From NCBI GenBank assembly GCA_031278815.1, contig JAITJS010000044.1, forward strand, positions 1 to 34,600: DNA of 34,600 bases, written 5' to 3'. Origin of the DNA: Treponema sp. GTDB lineage: Bacteria; Spirochaetota; Spirochaetia; Treponematales; Breznakiellaceae. Below, piece by piece: positions 1-8,046 of the stretch (position 1 is its first letter; each line of letters begins with the position of its first letter). The notes beneath the pieces are model-generated. The model was not told the origin of the DNA and did no database searches. It saw only the letters and a list, made by a program, of their open reading frames with translations. Made by a program: the position numbers and the translations under genes.

Positions 1-804
1 ATTGCCTACTTGGTACAAAATATTCGACGGTTTGTAATCTGCTTCTTGGGCGCGGCGAATCAACACCTTGAATTCCCCTTCGGTAAGCCGGGTTTGATTC
101 ATGTCCCGGTGATACCGAGCTTTGGCTTCTCTTCCCGCATTGTATTTCCAGGTGGGGTCGCCAAAGCTACTCCAATCAAGGGGGTTTCCCTGGGTGTCTT
201 TTATTTCAGGTGGTTCCCCGGATGGTCCTGATCGTAGTGGTTCTATCCCGTCTCGTTTGGCGCCGGAAACGCTTTTAGTAGTTACCCAACACTGGCAGCC
301 CCAGCCGTTAGGCGGATAATAGATTTCCCAGAAGGGATCGTCGTACCAGAATGCTGTATCATGCAACGCGATATGTTCTTGCCTGCGGTTTTTCCCGGTC
401 AGCTTGGACTTGTACACCCAGATGGGCCTGCCCTCGACATCCTGTAGTTGTTTGCGATACTGGGCCGCACTATAAGATATCCGCATATTGGTATCGTAGA
501 TAATCCGTAAGCGCCAGGAGATATATTTTTTATCCCCTGCGGTGTGCCCGTTTCCGCCGTACCAGCCACTTGCCTTCATCAATTCTAGGGCTTTGTTCCG
601 CCAGCTTTCGTAGGCTTCCCCGTTTTTGATGGCGTCCTTCATAAGGCCGTGCAGGGTATTCAGAATATCTGCTTCCACTGAATGAGCCACTGTGAATGCG
701 TGGGCATGTTCTCCCCACTTGAGATCGTCCCATTTGTCCGTAGGCGCCAGGTTTTTGCGTTCCAAGAATCGGATATATACAGTGGGTTCGGGAATAATGG
801 ACAA
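1..804 (-). CDS. Mu gpF-like phage head morphogenesis protein (partial, 3' end outside window)
   Basis: Reading the minus strand from about 816 down to base 1 gives an uninterrupted frame of some 270 codons. It contains EHAHAFTVAHS, a WRLRIIYDTNMR segment and HDTAFWYDDPFW followed by YYPPNGWGCQCWV. These match the MuF/gpF minor head protein signature (R-T-N-M-R, then H..L, DDPFW and PP-GWGC-C). In Mu-like phages this protein helps build the procapsid and is packaged in the head. Two in-frame stops (817-822) lie just upstream and there is no ATG. TTG at 804 is the only plausible start and has no good ribosome binding site, so the first few residues may be lost. The portal and terminase genes that normally precede gpF are absent, and small membrane ORFs sit there instead. 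This points to a rearranged prophage remnant. Family assignment is firm; intactness is not. Confidence 0.8.
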   Translation of the reverse strand, partial: MSIIPEPTVYIRFLERKNLAPTDKWDDLKWGEHAHAFTVAHSVEADILNTLHGLMKDAIKNGEAYESWRNKALELMKASGWYGGNGHTAGDKKYISWRLRIIYDTNMRISYSAAQYRKQLQDVEGRPIWVYKSKLTGKNRRQEHIALHDTAFWYDDPFWEIYYPPNGWGCQCWVTTKSVSGAKRDGIEPLRSGPSGEPPEIKDTQGNPLDWSSFGDPTWKYNAGREAKARYHRDMNQTRLTEGEFKVLIRRAQEADYKPSNILYQVGN

Positions 805-819
805 AATCCGCTGATGTTA

Positions 820-939
820 TTATTCACAGTATACACTGTTGCGGGTACGCTCTTCATCTGCAACCTGTACTTTGACAATCAATAAGAGTACCGTGCAGGA
901 TACAAAAAGGAGTATAATTACTGCCACCAACACGGCCAT
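820..939 (-). CDS. 39-residue single-pass membrane protein beside the phage head gene
   Basis: An ATG at 939 sits behind a good ribosome binding site (GGAGGTGGCAA) and opens a 39-codon frame. The product begins MAVLVAVIILLFVSCTVLLL, one strong membrane helix, followed by a charged tail (KVQVADEERTRNS) and a TAA. It is in the same frame as the gpF-like gene and separated from it only by a double stop. Its size and topology would suit a small phage lysis or accessory protein, but I recognise no family. The ribosome binding site and hydrophobic design argue that it is real. Confidence 0.5.
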   Translation of the reverse strand: MAVLVAVIILLFVSCTVLLLIVKVQVADEERTRNSVYCE

Positions 940-973
940 TTGCCACCTCCATAGTATTCTTGTCTGCTGCTGC

Positions 974-1168
974 CTAAAGGTTCAAAAATATTCTTGAATA
1001 CCATTGTATAGTATCGATAGGGGCGAAAATAAGTACCACCAAGGCAGCCGCCTTGATCACCGCATCAATATCCAGAGCAGGGGAAATAGTCCCCTTGAGC
1101 ACCAGCGCACCTATGGCGATAATCGCACCCAATATCTTAGCCCCCGAGGAACATGATGGAAACCTCAC
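974..1168 (-). CDS. Small two-helix membrane protein, possible phage protein
   Basis: This frame encodes up to 64 residues with two hydrophobic stretches, ILGAIIAIGALVL and VIKAAALVVLIFAP, joined by a short polar loop. The longest reading starts at GTG 1168 with no proper ribosome binding site. A TTG at 1132, about 8 bases behind a GGGGG run, would give a 52-residue protein beginning just before the first helix and is the more natural start. Two short helices with a tight turn resemble small phage holin-like or accessory membrane proteins. It lies 34 bases upstream of the 39-residue membrane ORF and the gpF-like gene on the same strand, so I infer it belongs to the same phage remnant. Function is unknown. 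Confidence 0.5.
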   Translation of the reverse strand: MRFPSCSSGAKILGAIIAIGALVLKGTISPALDIDAVIKAAALVVLIFAPIDTIQWYSRIFLNL

Positions 1169-1191
1169 CTTTTTGGTAGATGAAAGGGCTT

Positions 1192-2013
1192 TTAGGGTAT
1201 CACTTTGTATTCTTGGACAACCTGCATTTCGGACTGTACCACCATGAGAGGGGCTACTTCTTGCGCTGCAGAAACCGCAGCCTCCACCATGGCCTGGGAA
1301 CTGGCTACTCCATAGAGGCTTATAAGATCCTTGGAAACCGCGGTTTCCAAAAAATGAATGGGGATTTCCTTCTCATAGAGGATGTACTGTTTCACCTGCT
1401 GTCCTAAGCTTAGTTCCTGCAAACGGAGGATCTGTTGGGACTCTGCTTCTTCGGTGATGAGCTTGTCCCGCAGGTACTTGATGATCTCCGCACACATGGA
1501 AGGGTGTAGGTGTCCGGTATTCAGGCTGATATGGTAATTTCCCGAAGCATGCCACTCCATCTCAAAAAAATAATGATGAAACCCTTCCCGATCCTTATCA
1601 CTTCGTTCAAGAATTTGCCGGGCCCGTTTATCATCACAATGGAAATAGCTCTTTACCCGCTGGAGGCGAATCTCTAGAGGAGCGGTGAGGAAAACCGACA
1701 GTACCCCCGGGACCTCTTTCAAGATCACATTAGCCCCTCGGCCGATAATGACCGCATTTTCCTGGCTGGCTTCGGTCAGGACTGCGGTTTTAAGATAATG
1801 GAGATAATCATCCCGATCCTGGGAGAGGGATGCCCAGAATGAAGGTCTCCGCTCATCGTATTTCCGCAATTTCCGCTCTTCAATCCCAAAGGATTTAATC
1901 CGGGTTTCCAAGGTTTCTTTGTCCACGAAACGGTAATGTAACAATTGTGCCAATTCATGGGCCGTCTCATCACCCAGAGCTGCTAATTCCCGGGAGATAG
2001 TAATAATTGCCAT
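1192..2013 (-). CDS. Cytidylate kinase-like family protein
   Basis: The 273-residue product opens with MAIITISRELAALGDETAHE and continues with YRFVDKE, VIIGRGANVIL and VFLTAPLEIRLQRV. This is the layout of the cytidylate-kinase-like P-loop family (Cytidylate_kin2). Typical members read ITISR followed by a glycine-rich loop such as GSGG-E-A. Here that loop is AALGDETA, so the nucleotide-binding glycines are largely lost while the IGRG element and the LID-like arginines (DDKRARQILERSDKDR) remain. The family's substrate is rarely known; CMP kinase activity should not be assumed. About 70 C-terminal residues beyond the kinase core have no obvious match. The ATG at 2013 follows AAAGGGATGGGTGTAAA. 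The gene stands alone next to the phage remnant. Confidence 0.82.
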   Translation of the reverse strand: MAIITISRELAALGDETAHELAQLLHYRFVDKETLETRIKSFGIEERKLRKYDERRPSFWASLSQDRDDYLHYLKTAVLTEASQENAVIIGRGANVILKEVPGVLSVFLTAPLEIRLQRVKSYFHCDDKRARQILERSDKDREGFHHYFFEMEWHASGNYHISLNTGHLHPSMCAEIIKYLRDKLITEEAESQQILRLQELSLGQQVKQYILYEKEIPIHFLETAVSKDLISLYGVASSQAMVEAAVSAAQEVAPLMVVQSEMQVVQEYKVIP

Positions 2014-2036
2014 TTTACACCCATCCCTTTTAGTGT

Positions 2037-2065
2037 TTTATCCCATTTTACGGGCATTTTGTCAT
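2037..2065 (-). promoter_or_regulatory. Candidate sigma70 promoter for the cytidylate kinase-like gene
   Basis: On the minus strand ATGACA (2060-2065) and GATAAA (2037-2042) are separated by 17 bases and lie 24 bases upstream of the ATG at 2013. The -35 is 5/6 and the -10 is 4/6. The 9-mer GTAAAATGG occurs in the spacer and again over the start codon, which may be chance. Confidence 0.4.
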
Positions 2066-2240
2066 GATTGCCTGTAAAACCAACTATCCCAGAGCCCTCT
2101 CAATCCATGCATCTGCTGAAAAGACCACTGACTTACAGTATATGACCGAATCAGGACTCTGTCAAAGATACCAAGGAATTGCGAACACCAACCCTGACCG
2201 AACACTTGCAGATTCCTGATTCTATGAGTACACTGTAACC

Positions 2241-2268
2241 AATGAACGTTACCCAGTGAACGTTACCT
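2241..2268 (+). repeat. Two tandem 14-bp repeats with AACGTT palindromes
   Basis: TGAACGTTACC occurs at 2243-2253 and again at 2257-2267, a period of 14 bp. Each copy contains the palindrome AACGTT and is flanked by partial echoes (GTAACC before, GGAACC after). The block is the only clear structure in the 393-base gene-free stretch 2014-2406. It lies about 140 bases upstream of thrC and could be an operator, but no known binding site is matched. Confidence 0.45.
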
Positions 2269-2406
2269 AGGAACCTGTCGGCCTTCGTGGTATGTTCGAA
2301 AGTAGTATGTTGCATCAAGATAGTTAAAGACAGTCATTAATGATACCTAGTAAGAACCCTAAAGGTCGGCAAAGCCCTAGCAAACCGTATATGCTAAGGA
2401 TAATGC

Positions 2407-3720
2407 ATGCAGTTCAAATCTACCCAATCAAATAAAGTCGTGGTTTCTTTTAAGGATGCGATCCTCCGTTGTCTGCCCCAAGAAGGGGGGCTGTATGTCC
2501 CGGCTTCGGTAATGGACTTGCGGCAGTTTTTTCTCTATATGGATACCGATACGGCATATCCCGAATTAGTAGCCACCGTTGCCCCCCCGCTCCTGCAAGG
2601 AGAACTTAATCCCTTCTCCGCCTCCCGGGTTGCTGAAAGCGCCTTTGCCTTTGAGCCTGAAATCCAGCAGTTGGATGAACGGTTCTCTCTCTTAAACCTC
2701 TATAACGGCCCCACCGGGGTCTTTAAGGACTTTGGTATCGCCTTTCTTGCCGCAGTCATGGAAGAGCTGCTGAAAAATAACCGCCGGGGCATGGTCCTCT
2801 CCGCTACCAGGGGAGATACAGGGGTCAGCATAGCCCATGCGTTTTACCAGCGGCAGAACATCCTATCCTGCCTGCTCTACCCTTCAGGACCCATCCGAGG
2901 CCTGGATCCCAGTACCTTTGTTTCCCAGGGAGGTAATATCATCCCCATTCAAGTCCGGGGTACCTTTGATGATTGTCAGCGCCTGGTAATCGAAGCCATC
3001 AAGGACAAGCCCTTTGCAGAACGGTACGGTATTTCCACTGCCAATGCCCTCAACCCAGGACGGCTCTTGCCCCAGGCCTTTTATTACCTCTATGCCTTCA
3101 TCAAACTCAAGAAGCAATTAAAAGGGGATCTGCTCTTCAGTGTGCCCTGTGGTAACTTCGGTAATCTGATAGCCGGCCTCTATGCCTGGAAGTTCGGTAT
3201 GCCGGTACGGGGCTTCATCGCGGCCATGAACGCAAATAATGCCTTTGGGGGCTTTCTGACCGGAGAGGCATTTAAACCCCAGCAGCCGATCTCCACGGTG
3301 TCTCCGGCCTTGGATGTGGGTGTTCCTTCAAATTATGAGCGACTCCTCTCGTTTTATGAGGAAGCCCCCGCGGTGATGCGGAACATGGTCTTCCCTGCGG
3401 CTATTGATGACCGGACAACCTTAGGGGTCATGGATAAGGTCTGGAAACAATACGGTATAGTACTGGATCCTCATGGAGCAGTGGCCTTTGCCGCAGCACA
3501 GCGGCTTATGGCCTCCCATGACGTATCCAGCGCAGACGCTCATGTGGTCATCCTTACCACCGGTCACCCTGCCCGGGAGGCGGAAACGGTTTCAAAAGCC
3601 ACCGGTCAAACCATAGCAATTCCCCCGCGATTAGGGATCCTCAGGAAGAAAACCGATCCCATTGCGCTCATCAAACCCCACCTGGATGCCTTGGAGGGAG
3701 CTATCGCAAGCTGTATATAG
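2407..3720 (+). CDS. thrC: Threonine synthase
   Basis: This PLP enzyme converts O-phosphohomoserine to threonine and phosphate in the cytoplasm. The 437-residue product is of the long, E. coli-type class. The N-terminal segment LPQEGGLYVPAS is typical, the PLP-binding lysine is K107 in GPTGVFKDFG, SATRGDTG follows at about 132-139, and the phosphate-binding loop is VPCGNFGN. The C-terminal domain contains LDPHGAVAFAAA and LTTGHPA. Length and motif order are as expected. The ATG at 2407 is preceded by TAAGGATAATGC, a usable ribosome binding site. It ends 47 bases before xylB with no terminator seen, so it may be cotranscribed with the xylose genes. That would be an unusual pairing, since no hom or thrB lies in the window. 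Confidence 0.95.
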   Translation: MQFKSTQSNKVVVSFKDAILRCLPQEGGLYVPASVMDLRQFFLYMDTDTAYPELVATVAPPLLQGELNPFSASRVAESAFAFEPEIQQLDERFSLLNLYNGPTGVFKDFGIAFLAAVMEELLKNNRRGMVLSATRGDTGVSIAHAFYQRQNILSCLLYPSGPIRGLDPSTFVSQGGNIIPIQVRGTFDDCQRLVIEAIKDKPFAERYGISTANALNPGRLLPQAFYYLYAFIKLKKQLKGDLLFSVPCGNFGNLIAGLYAWKFGMPVRGFIAAMNANNAFGGFLTGEAFKPQQPISTVSPALDVGVPSNYERLLSFYEEAPAVMRNMVFPAAIDDRTTLGVMDKVWKQYGIVLDPHGAVAFAAAQRLMASHDVSSADAHVVILTTGHPAREAETVSKATGQTIAIPPRLGILRKKTDPIALIKPHLDALEGAIASCI

Positions 3721-3767
3721 ATAGGGCATCCCCTTTCTAGTATTATAAACGGATGAAGGAGGATTTT

Positions 3768-5270
3768 ATGAGCATCCTATGCGGTATAGACCTCGGAACC
3801 CAAAGCTGCAAGGTACTACTATACGATTATGAACAGAAATCGGTCCTGGCTCGGGCGCAGGCACCGGTGGATATGATTGCAGAGCAGGACGGCACTCGGG
3901 AACAAGAGGCTGCATGGTATCAAGCAGCTTTGAAAACTTGTTTTTCCGAGATAGAAAAAAGCAAGCCCGGTCTCAACGCACGCATCAAGGCCATCGGGGT
4001 TTCTGGGCATCAACATAGTTTCGTACCCTTGGACGAGGAGGGGCAACCCCTGTACCGGGTCAAGCTCTGGTGCGACACTTCCACTGCCCCGGAATGTGCG
4101 GAACTCACTGCCCGGGCAGGGGGGGAAGGGGTTCTCATCGGGGAGACCGGTCTTCCCATGCGGCCCGGGTATACCGCGCCCAAGGTGCAGTGGCTTAAAA
4201 ACCATAAACCGGATCTGTTCGCCCGGCTGCGACATATCCTACTCCCCCATGATTATATCAATTTCCTCCTCACCGGTGCATACACCGCCGAATACGGGGA
4301 TGCTTCGGGGACCGCCCTCTTTAATGTCCGCACTCGCCAGTGGTCTTACTGGGCCTGTGATCTCATTGACCCGGCCATCCAGAGCTATCTCCCCCGGCTA
4401 CTTGAACCAGGGGAAGCGGCAGGGACCGTTTCTGAAGCTGCTTCCCGGACCTTCGGCATCCCCCAAGGAGCCATCGTGGCTGCCGGGGGGGGAGATAACA
4501 TGATGGGCGCCATCGGGACCGGCGCGGTAAAAGACGGATTCCTCACCATGAGCCTGGGGACTTCAGGAACTCTCTTTGGGTTTTCCCAAGTCCCGGTGAT
4601 CGATCCCACGGGAAACCTGGCAGCCTTTTGCGCTTCCACCGGGGGTTGGCTCCCCCTGCTCTGTACCATGAATTGTACCGTGGCTAGTGAGGAATTCCGC
4701 TCTCTTTTCGGCTTGGATGTGAAGAGCTTTGACGCCCAGGCAGCCACGGCGCCTATTGGCGCCGGGGGACTGGTGGTATTACCCTTCTTTAACGGAGAAC
4801 GGACCCCGAACCTCCCCAATGGCCGGGCCAGCATCAATGGGATCACCGCAGCCAACTTCAACCGGGAGAACATCGCCCGGGCGAGTCTGGAGTCCGCGAT
4901 TTTTGGGATGCGGATCGGTATGGAGGGGTTTAGCCACTTGGGATTCAAGGCAAAAGAAATTCGGCTCATCGGCGGCGGGGCCAAAAGTCCCCTCTGGCAA
5001 AGCATTGCGGCCCAGGTGATGAACCTTCCGGTGCAGGTTCCTGCGGGGGATGAAGCCGCTGCTATGGGCGGGGCTATCCAGGCCCTCTGGACCTGGGAAA
5101 CTATGAAAAAAGCAGGAACCAGTGCCTCAATTGAATCTTTGGTAGAAGACCATGTCATCTTAACGGGAGGGGCTCAGGTAAACCCCGATGCCGCCTCAGT
5201 GGCAGCCTACAATCGGGCCTATGAGGTATATGCTCGCTATCTGGGGGCTTTAACTCCCCTGTATACATAA
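3768..5270 (+). CDS. xylB: Xylulokinase
   Basis: This FGGY-family kinase phosphorylates D-xylulose to xylulose-5-phosphate. The first ATP-binding segment is GIDLGTQSCKVLLYD with D8. The sugar-contacting loop is SGHQHSFVPLD followed by KLWCDTS. The catalytic aspartate is D243 in GGGDNMMGAIGTG, followed by MSLGTSGTLFG, and the second ATP-binding segment is GGGAKSPLWQ with AAAMGGAIQA. The product is 500 residues, the usual size. I place the start at ATG 3768, six bases after AAGGAGG; an upstream in-frame ATG at 3753 overlaps that ribosome binding site. It lies immediately before xylA, which supports xylulose over other FGGY substrates. Confidence 0.93.
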   Translation: MSILCGIDLGTQSCKVLLYDYEQKSVLARAQAPVDMIAEQDGTREQEAAWYQAALKTCFSEIEKSKPGLNARIKAIGVSGHQHSFVPLDEEGQPLYRVKLWCDTSTAPECAELTARAGGEGVLIGETGLPMRPGYTAPKVQWLKNHKPDLFARLRHILLPHDYINFLLTGAYTAEYGDASGTALFNVRTRQWSYWACDLIDPAIQSYLPRLLEPGEAAGTVSEAASRTFGIPQGAIVAAGGGDNMMGAIGTGAVKDGFLTMSLGTSGTLFGFSQVPVIDPTGNLAAFCASTGGWLPLLCTMNCTVASEEFRSLFGLDVKSFDAQAATAPIGAGGLVVLPFFNGERTPNLPNGRASINGITAANFNRENIARASLESAIFGMRIGMEGFSHLGFKAKEIRLIGGGAKSPLWQSIAAQVMNLPVQVPAGDEAAAMGGAIQALWTWETMKKAGTSASIESLVEDHVILTGGAQVNPDAASVAAYNRAYEVYARYLGALTPLYT

Positions 5271-5278
5271 CAAGGTGG

Positions 5279-5315
5279 AAGGTCCCCTACAAGCAACTTC
5301 GTTTGCAGGGTCCTT
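5279..5315 (+). other. Intercistronic stem-loop between xylB and xylA
   Basis: The arms AAGG-T-CCC-C-T-A-CAAG and TTTG-C-A-GGG-T-CCTT pair with two mismatches and one bulge around a TTCG-containing loop. It ends 28 bases before the xylA start and 16 bases before its ribosome binding site (GGAGG). No T-run follows, so it is more likely an mRNA stability or processing element than a terminator. Confidence 0.4.
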
Positions 5316-5342
5316 GGTACTAGGTAATTTTTTGGAGGTTGT

Positions 5343-6686
5343 ATGGCGGATTATTTTGTGGGGAACAAAGAGTACTTCCCCGGTATTGGGAGGATTGGGT
5401 ATGAAGGGCCTAAAAGCGATAATCCTTTGGCTTTTAAGTATTACGATCCTGAAAAATTCGTGGGTAAGAAGAAGATGAAGGATCATCTCCGTTTTGCCAT
5501 TGCCTACTGGCACAGTTTCTGTGCAGATGGGGCGGATCCGTTTGGGGCCCCGACTCATCCCCACCCCTGGATCACCGATGCCAAGAACCCTATGGAGGCC
5601 GCGGAACACAAGCTGGATGCGGCTTTTGAGTTCTTCACCAAGCTAGGCGCGGAATTTTATGCCTTCCATGATCGGGATATGGCCCCAGAGGGGAAGAGCC
5701 CCGCAGAAAGTGAGCAAAACCTTCAGTTCCTGGTGGCCAAGGCTAAGGAACGGCAGCAGGCTACGGGGGTCAAGCTCCTCTGGGGTACGGCGAACCTCTT
5801 TACGCACCCCCGATTTATGAACGGTGCTGCCACTAACCCGGACTTTGCCGTGGTGAGCCTTGTCGCAGCCCAGGTTAAGGCTGCCATTGACGCCACCATT
5901 GCATTGGGAGGCCAGGGCTACACCTTCTGGGGAGGCCGGGAAGGGTATATGAGCCTCCTTAACACCGATTTAAAGAAAGAGAAGGATCATTTGGCCCGGT
6001 TTCTGATCATGGCCCGGGACTATGCCCGGAAGCAAGGCTTTACCGGGGCGTTCTACATTGAGCCTAAACCTATGGAGCCGACCAAACACCAGTACGATTA
6101 CGATGTGGAAACCGTGGCAGGCTTCCTCCGGGCCCACGGTCTGGACCAGGATTTCCGGGTCAACATTGAAGCCAACCACGCGGAGCTGGCGGGCCATGAT
6201 TTTGTCCACGAACTTGAAACTGCGGTGAGCCTGGGCATCTTCGGTTCGGTAGACGCCAACCGAGGAGAACCTCGGAACGGCTGGGACACGGACCAGTTTC
6301 CCTCCAGCTATTACGAAACCGCCCTGGCTATGTACACCATCCTCAAAGCCGGGGGTTTCACTACCGGCGGCCTTAACTTTGACGCCAAGATCCGGCGGAA
6401 TTCGGTGGATCCGGCGGATCTCTTCGAGGCCCATATCGGTGGCATGGACAGCTTTGCGGTGGGCCTGGAAGTAGCCCAGCGGATTATCGATGACGGGAAA
6501 CTGGAGGGTTTTGTGAAAAATCGCTACGCCTCTTTTGATACCGGGGATGGCGCGCGGTTCGTCAAAGGGGAACTGAGCCTTGAAGAACTGGCCCGTTTAG
6601 GCTCGGCTTACGGGACTGCGGGGATCACCAGCGGTAAACAGGAACGGCTGGAGAATAGCTTGAACCAGTACCTGCTGGGCCTGTAA
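5343..6686 (+). CDS. xylA: Xylose isomerase
   Basis: This enzyme interconverts D-xylose and D-xylulose in the cytoplasm using two divalent metals. The 447-residue product is a class II enzyme by length. The catalytic histidine lies in [13 protein letters not shown] (about H109). The metal ligands lie in [16 protein letters not shown] (about E240), [34 protein letters not shown] and [13 protein letters not shown]. The N-terminal [21 protein letters not shown] stretch is also typical. The ATG at 5343 follows TTTTTTGGAGGTTGT. It forms the catabolic pair with xylB; no xylose transporter or XylR is present in the window. Confidence 0.97.
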   Translation: MADYFVGNKEYFPGIGRIGYEGPKSDNPLAFKYYDPEKFVGKKKMKDHLRFAIAYWHSFCADGADPFGAPTHPHPWITDAKNPMEAAEHKLDAAFEFFTKLGAEFYAFHDRDMAPEGKSPAESEQNLQFLVAKAKERQQATGVKLLWGTANLFTHPRFMNGAATNPDFAVVSLVAAQVKAAIDATIALGGQGYTFWGGREGYMSLLNTDLKKEKDHLARFLIMARDYARKQGFTGAFYIEPKPMEPTKHQYDYDVETVAGFLRAHGLDQDFRVNIEANHAELAGHDFVHELETAVSLGIFGSVDANRGEPRNGWDTDQFPSSYYETALAMYTILKAGGFTTGGLNFDAKIRRNSVDPADLFEAHIGGMDSFAVGLEVAQRIIDDGKLEGFVKNRYASFDTGDGARFVKGELSLEELARLGSAYGTAGITSGKQERLENSLNQYLLGL

Positions 6687-6696
6687 AAAGTAGGAT

Positions 6697-6734
6697 ACCC
6701 TGATTCGAGGGTGCAGGGGGATGAACTCCCTGCA
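6697..6734 (+). terminator. Tandem hairpins after xylA
   Basis: Two hairpins follow the xylA stop directly: ACCCT/AGGGT (6697-6712) and TGCAGGG/CCCTGCA (6712-6734, 9-base loop). The second has a 7-bp perfect stem, but what follows (TGTTCTCTTTGCCTG) is only moderately T-rich. This is probably the transcription end of the xylose operon, or an mRNA 3' stabiliser. Confidence 0.45.
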
Positions 6735-6815
6735 TGTTCTCTTTGCCTGTTGCCTTTACCCTGCATAAGGTTTTATTTTCCTTCATAAAAGTTCGATAAT
6801 TGAAAAGAAACCCTA

Positions 6816-6839
6816 TTACGTAAGGTAACCGTGTATTAT
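6816..6839 (+). promoter_or_regulatory. Possible promoter/operator of the envelope operon
   Basis: Two adjoining palindromes, TTACGTAA (6816-6823) and GGTAACC (6824-6830), lie just before TATTAT (6834-6839), a 5/6 match to a -10 box. No convincing -35 is seen at 16-18 bases. The position, about 60 bases before the ribosome binding site of the lipoprotein gene, suits a regulated promoter. This is inference only. Confidence 0.25.
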
Positions 6840-6900
6840 ATCAACAGGCGGTCAGAGGCTTAGTCAGCAGACTGGCAGAGCCATATATAGGAGGAGTATT

Positions 6901-8046
6901 ATAGCCCGTTGCCGTTTAGCATCATCTTGTTTAGGGTGTTTGCTTATCTTGGTCTTGACAAAGGGGATTCTCGGTTGCGCCCCCGGCCCGCACTATGCTG
7001 AGATGCCTTGGCTCAATTCCTATTATATCAGCGGTTCTCAGGAAGATCGGGAAACCCTGCGAGAGCTTTTTGTCCTTTTAGCGAAGGAAACAGAAAACCG
7101 GGAAGCCGATGCAGGAGAACAGGAAACGAGAGAAACTCAGGATACGGTTGATTATCATGAAGTTGAATTCGCAGTGGTTCGAGAGATTGCTAACCGGTAT
7201 ATCCGTTTACAGGAATACGGTAAACTCATCAATTTCCTCACTTCCCGGACGAACCGGAATCCCCAAGATCCTTACAACGCCTATTACCTGCTCATGGTGG
7301 CTTATGGGTATATCCAGCAGGAGGCATACCCGGTGGCGGCTCTTTACTTTGATGTGATTATCAAAAATTACCCTGATTTGATGGTGGAGGGACAATCTAT
7401 TCACTTAGCCTGCCTTAACCAGTTGATCACCCTGGTGGATAATCCGGAACAAGCGGTTGCCTATTACGAGGAGTTGATTGCCCGCTTTTCTGATTCCCTG
7501 GATCTAGGGATGACCTACTTCATGCTGGGCCAGGCCTATGAGCAAATCGGAGACTGGAATGGGGCCATCCAATCTTATACCCAGTATCTGCCCTATCGGG
7601 GTACCATCATCCTGGGGTTTCCCAATGCGGATCATTACGCTAAACAACTGGTGGACTTTAACCAGTCTTCCAAGGATTGGACCTTTGAGAATCTCAACAG
7701 CCTGGTCAATGCGGTCAAGGGCGCCTTAGTCGATGGAAATAGCATCCGGCTCCGGCAGTACCAGGCTAAAGTTAATTTTTTTGCCCGATCCTGGGCACAA
7801 GGGGATACGGACGATTCAGGGATGGCGGAATTTAACCTTACCGACTTTATGCGGGGCAATCAGATCCACTACGCCGATGTCCTGGATACCAGTTCCAATG
7901 CTACGGAGGCATATTTACGTACCTCCGGTTGGGATCAATTTATTTCTACCTGGTATTTTTATTTCCGAAAGATATATTTTCCTTTGAATCCTGATATCCA
8001 TGGCCGCTGGGAGTGGGCAGGAGTTTATTATGGAGAGAAATTCTAA
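6901..8046 (+). CDS. TPR-containing lipoprotein with a non-standard start codon
   Basis: The frame encodes a lipoprotein precursor: ARCRLASSCLGCLLILVLT then KGILGC, a plausible lipobox with Cys26. The mature part has tetratricopeptide-like helix pairs at about residues 100-230, with segments such as YNAYYLLMVAYGYIQQEAY and MTYFMLGQAYEQIGDWNGA. A C-terminal tail of about 120 residues (ending WEWAGVYYGEKF) has no family I know. A strong AGGAGG (6889-6894) is followed after six bases by ATA (6901), not ATG. ATT at 6898 is also in frame. The first standard start, TTG 6940, would remove the positive n-region of the signal peptide. I therefore infer initiation at 6901 through ATA or a mutated or misread ATG. 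It overlaps the next gene (TAATG), so they are cotranscribed. It is probably an envelope scaffold for the adjacent transglycosylase. Confidence 0.75.
   Translation: MARCRLASSCLGCLLILVLTKGILGCAPGPHYAEMPWLNSYYISGSQEDRETLRELFVLLAKETENREADAGEQETRETQDTVDYHEVEFAVVREIANRYIRLQEYGKLINFLTSRTNRNPQDPYNAYYLLMVAYGYIQQEAYPVAALYFDVIIKNYPDLMVEGQSIHLACLNQLITLVDNPEQAVAYYEELIARFSDSLDLGMTYFMLGQAYEQIGDWNGAIQSYTQYLPYRGTIILGFPNADHYAKQLVDFNQSSKDWTFENLNSLVNAVKGALVDGNSIRLRQYQAKVNFFARSWAQGDTDDSGMAEFNLTDFMRGNQIHYADVLDTSSNATEAYLRTSGWDQFISTWYFYFRKIYFPLNPDIHGRWEWAGVYYGEKF

Noticed and set aside
4385-5158. Long minus-strand frame opposite xylB (257 codons)
   Set aside because: It is a shadow of xylB, with no ribosome binding site and no recognisable family.
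6860-6885. GGCT...AGCC inverted segment resembling a tRNA arm
   Set aside because: No cloverleaf can be drawn around it and no TPsiC or anticodon loop is present.
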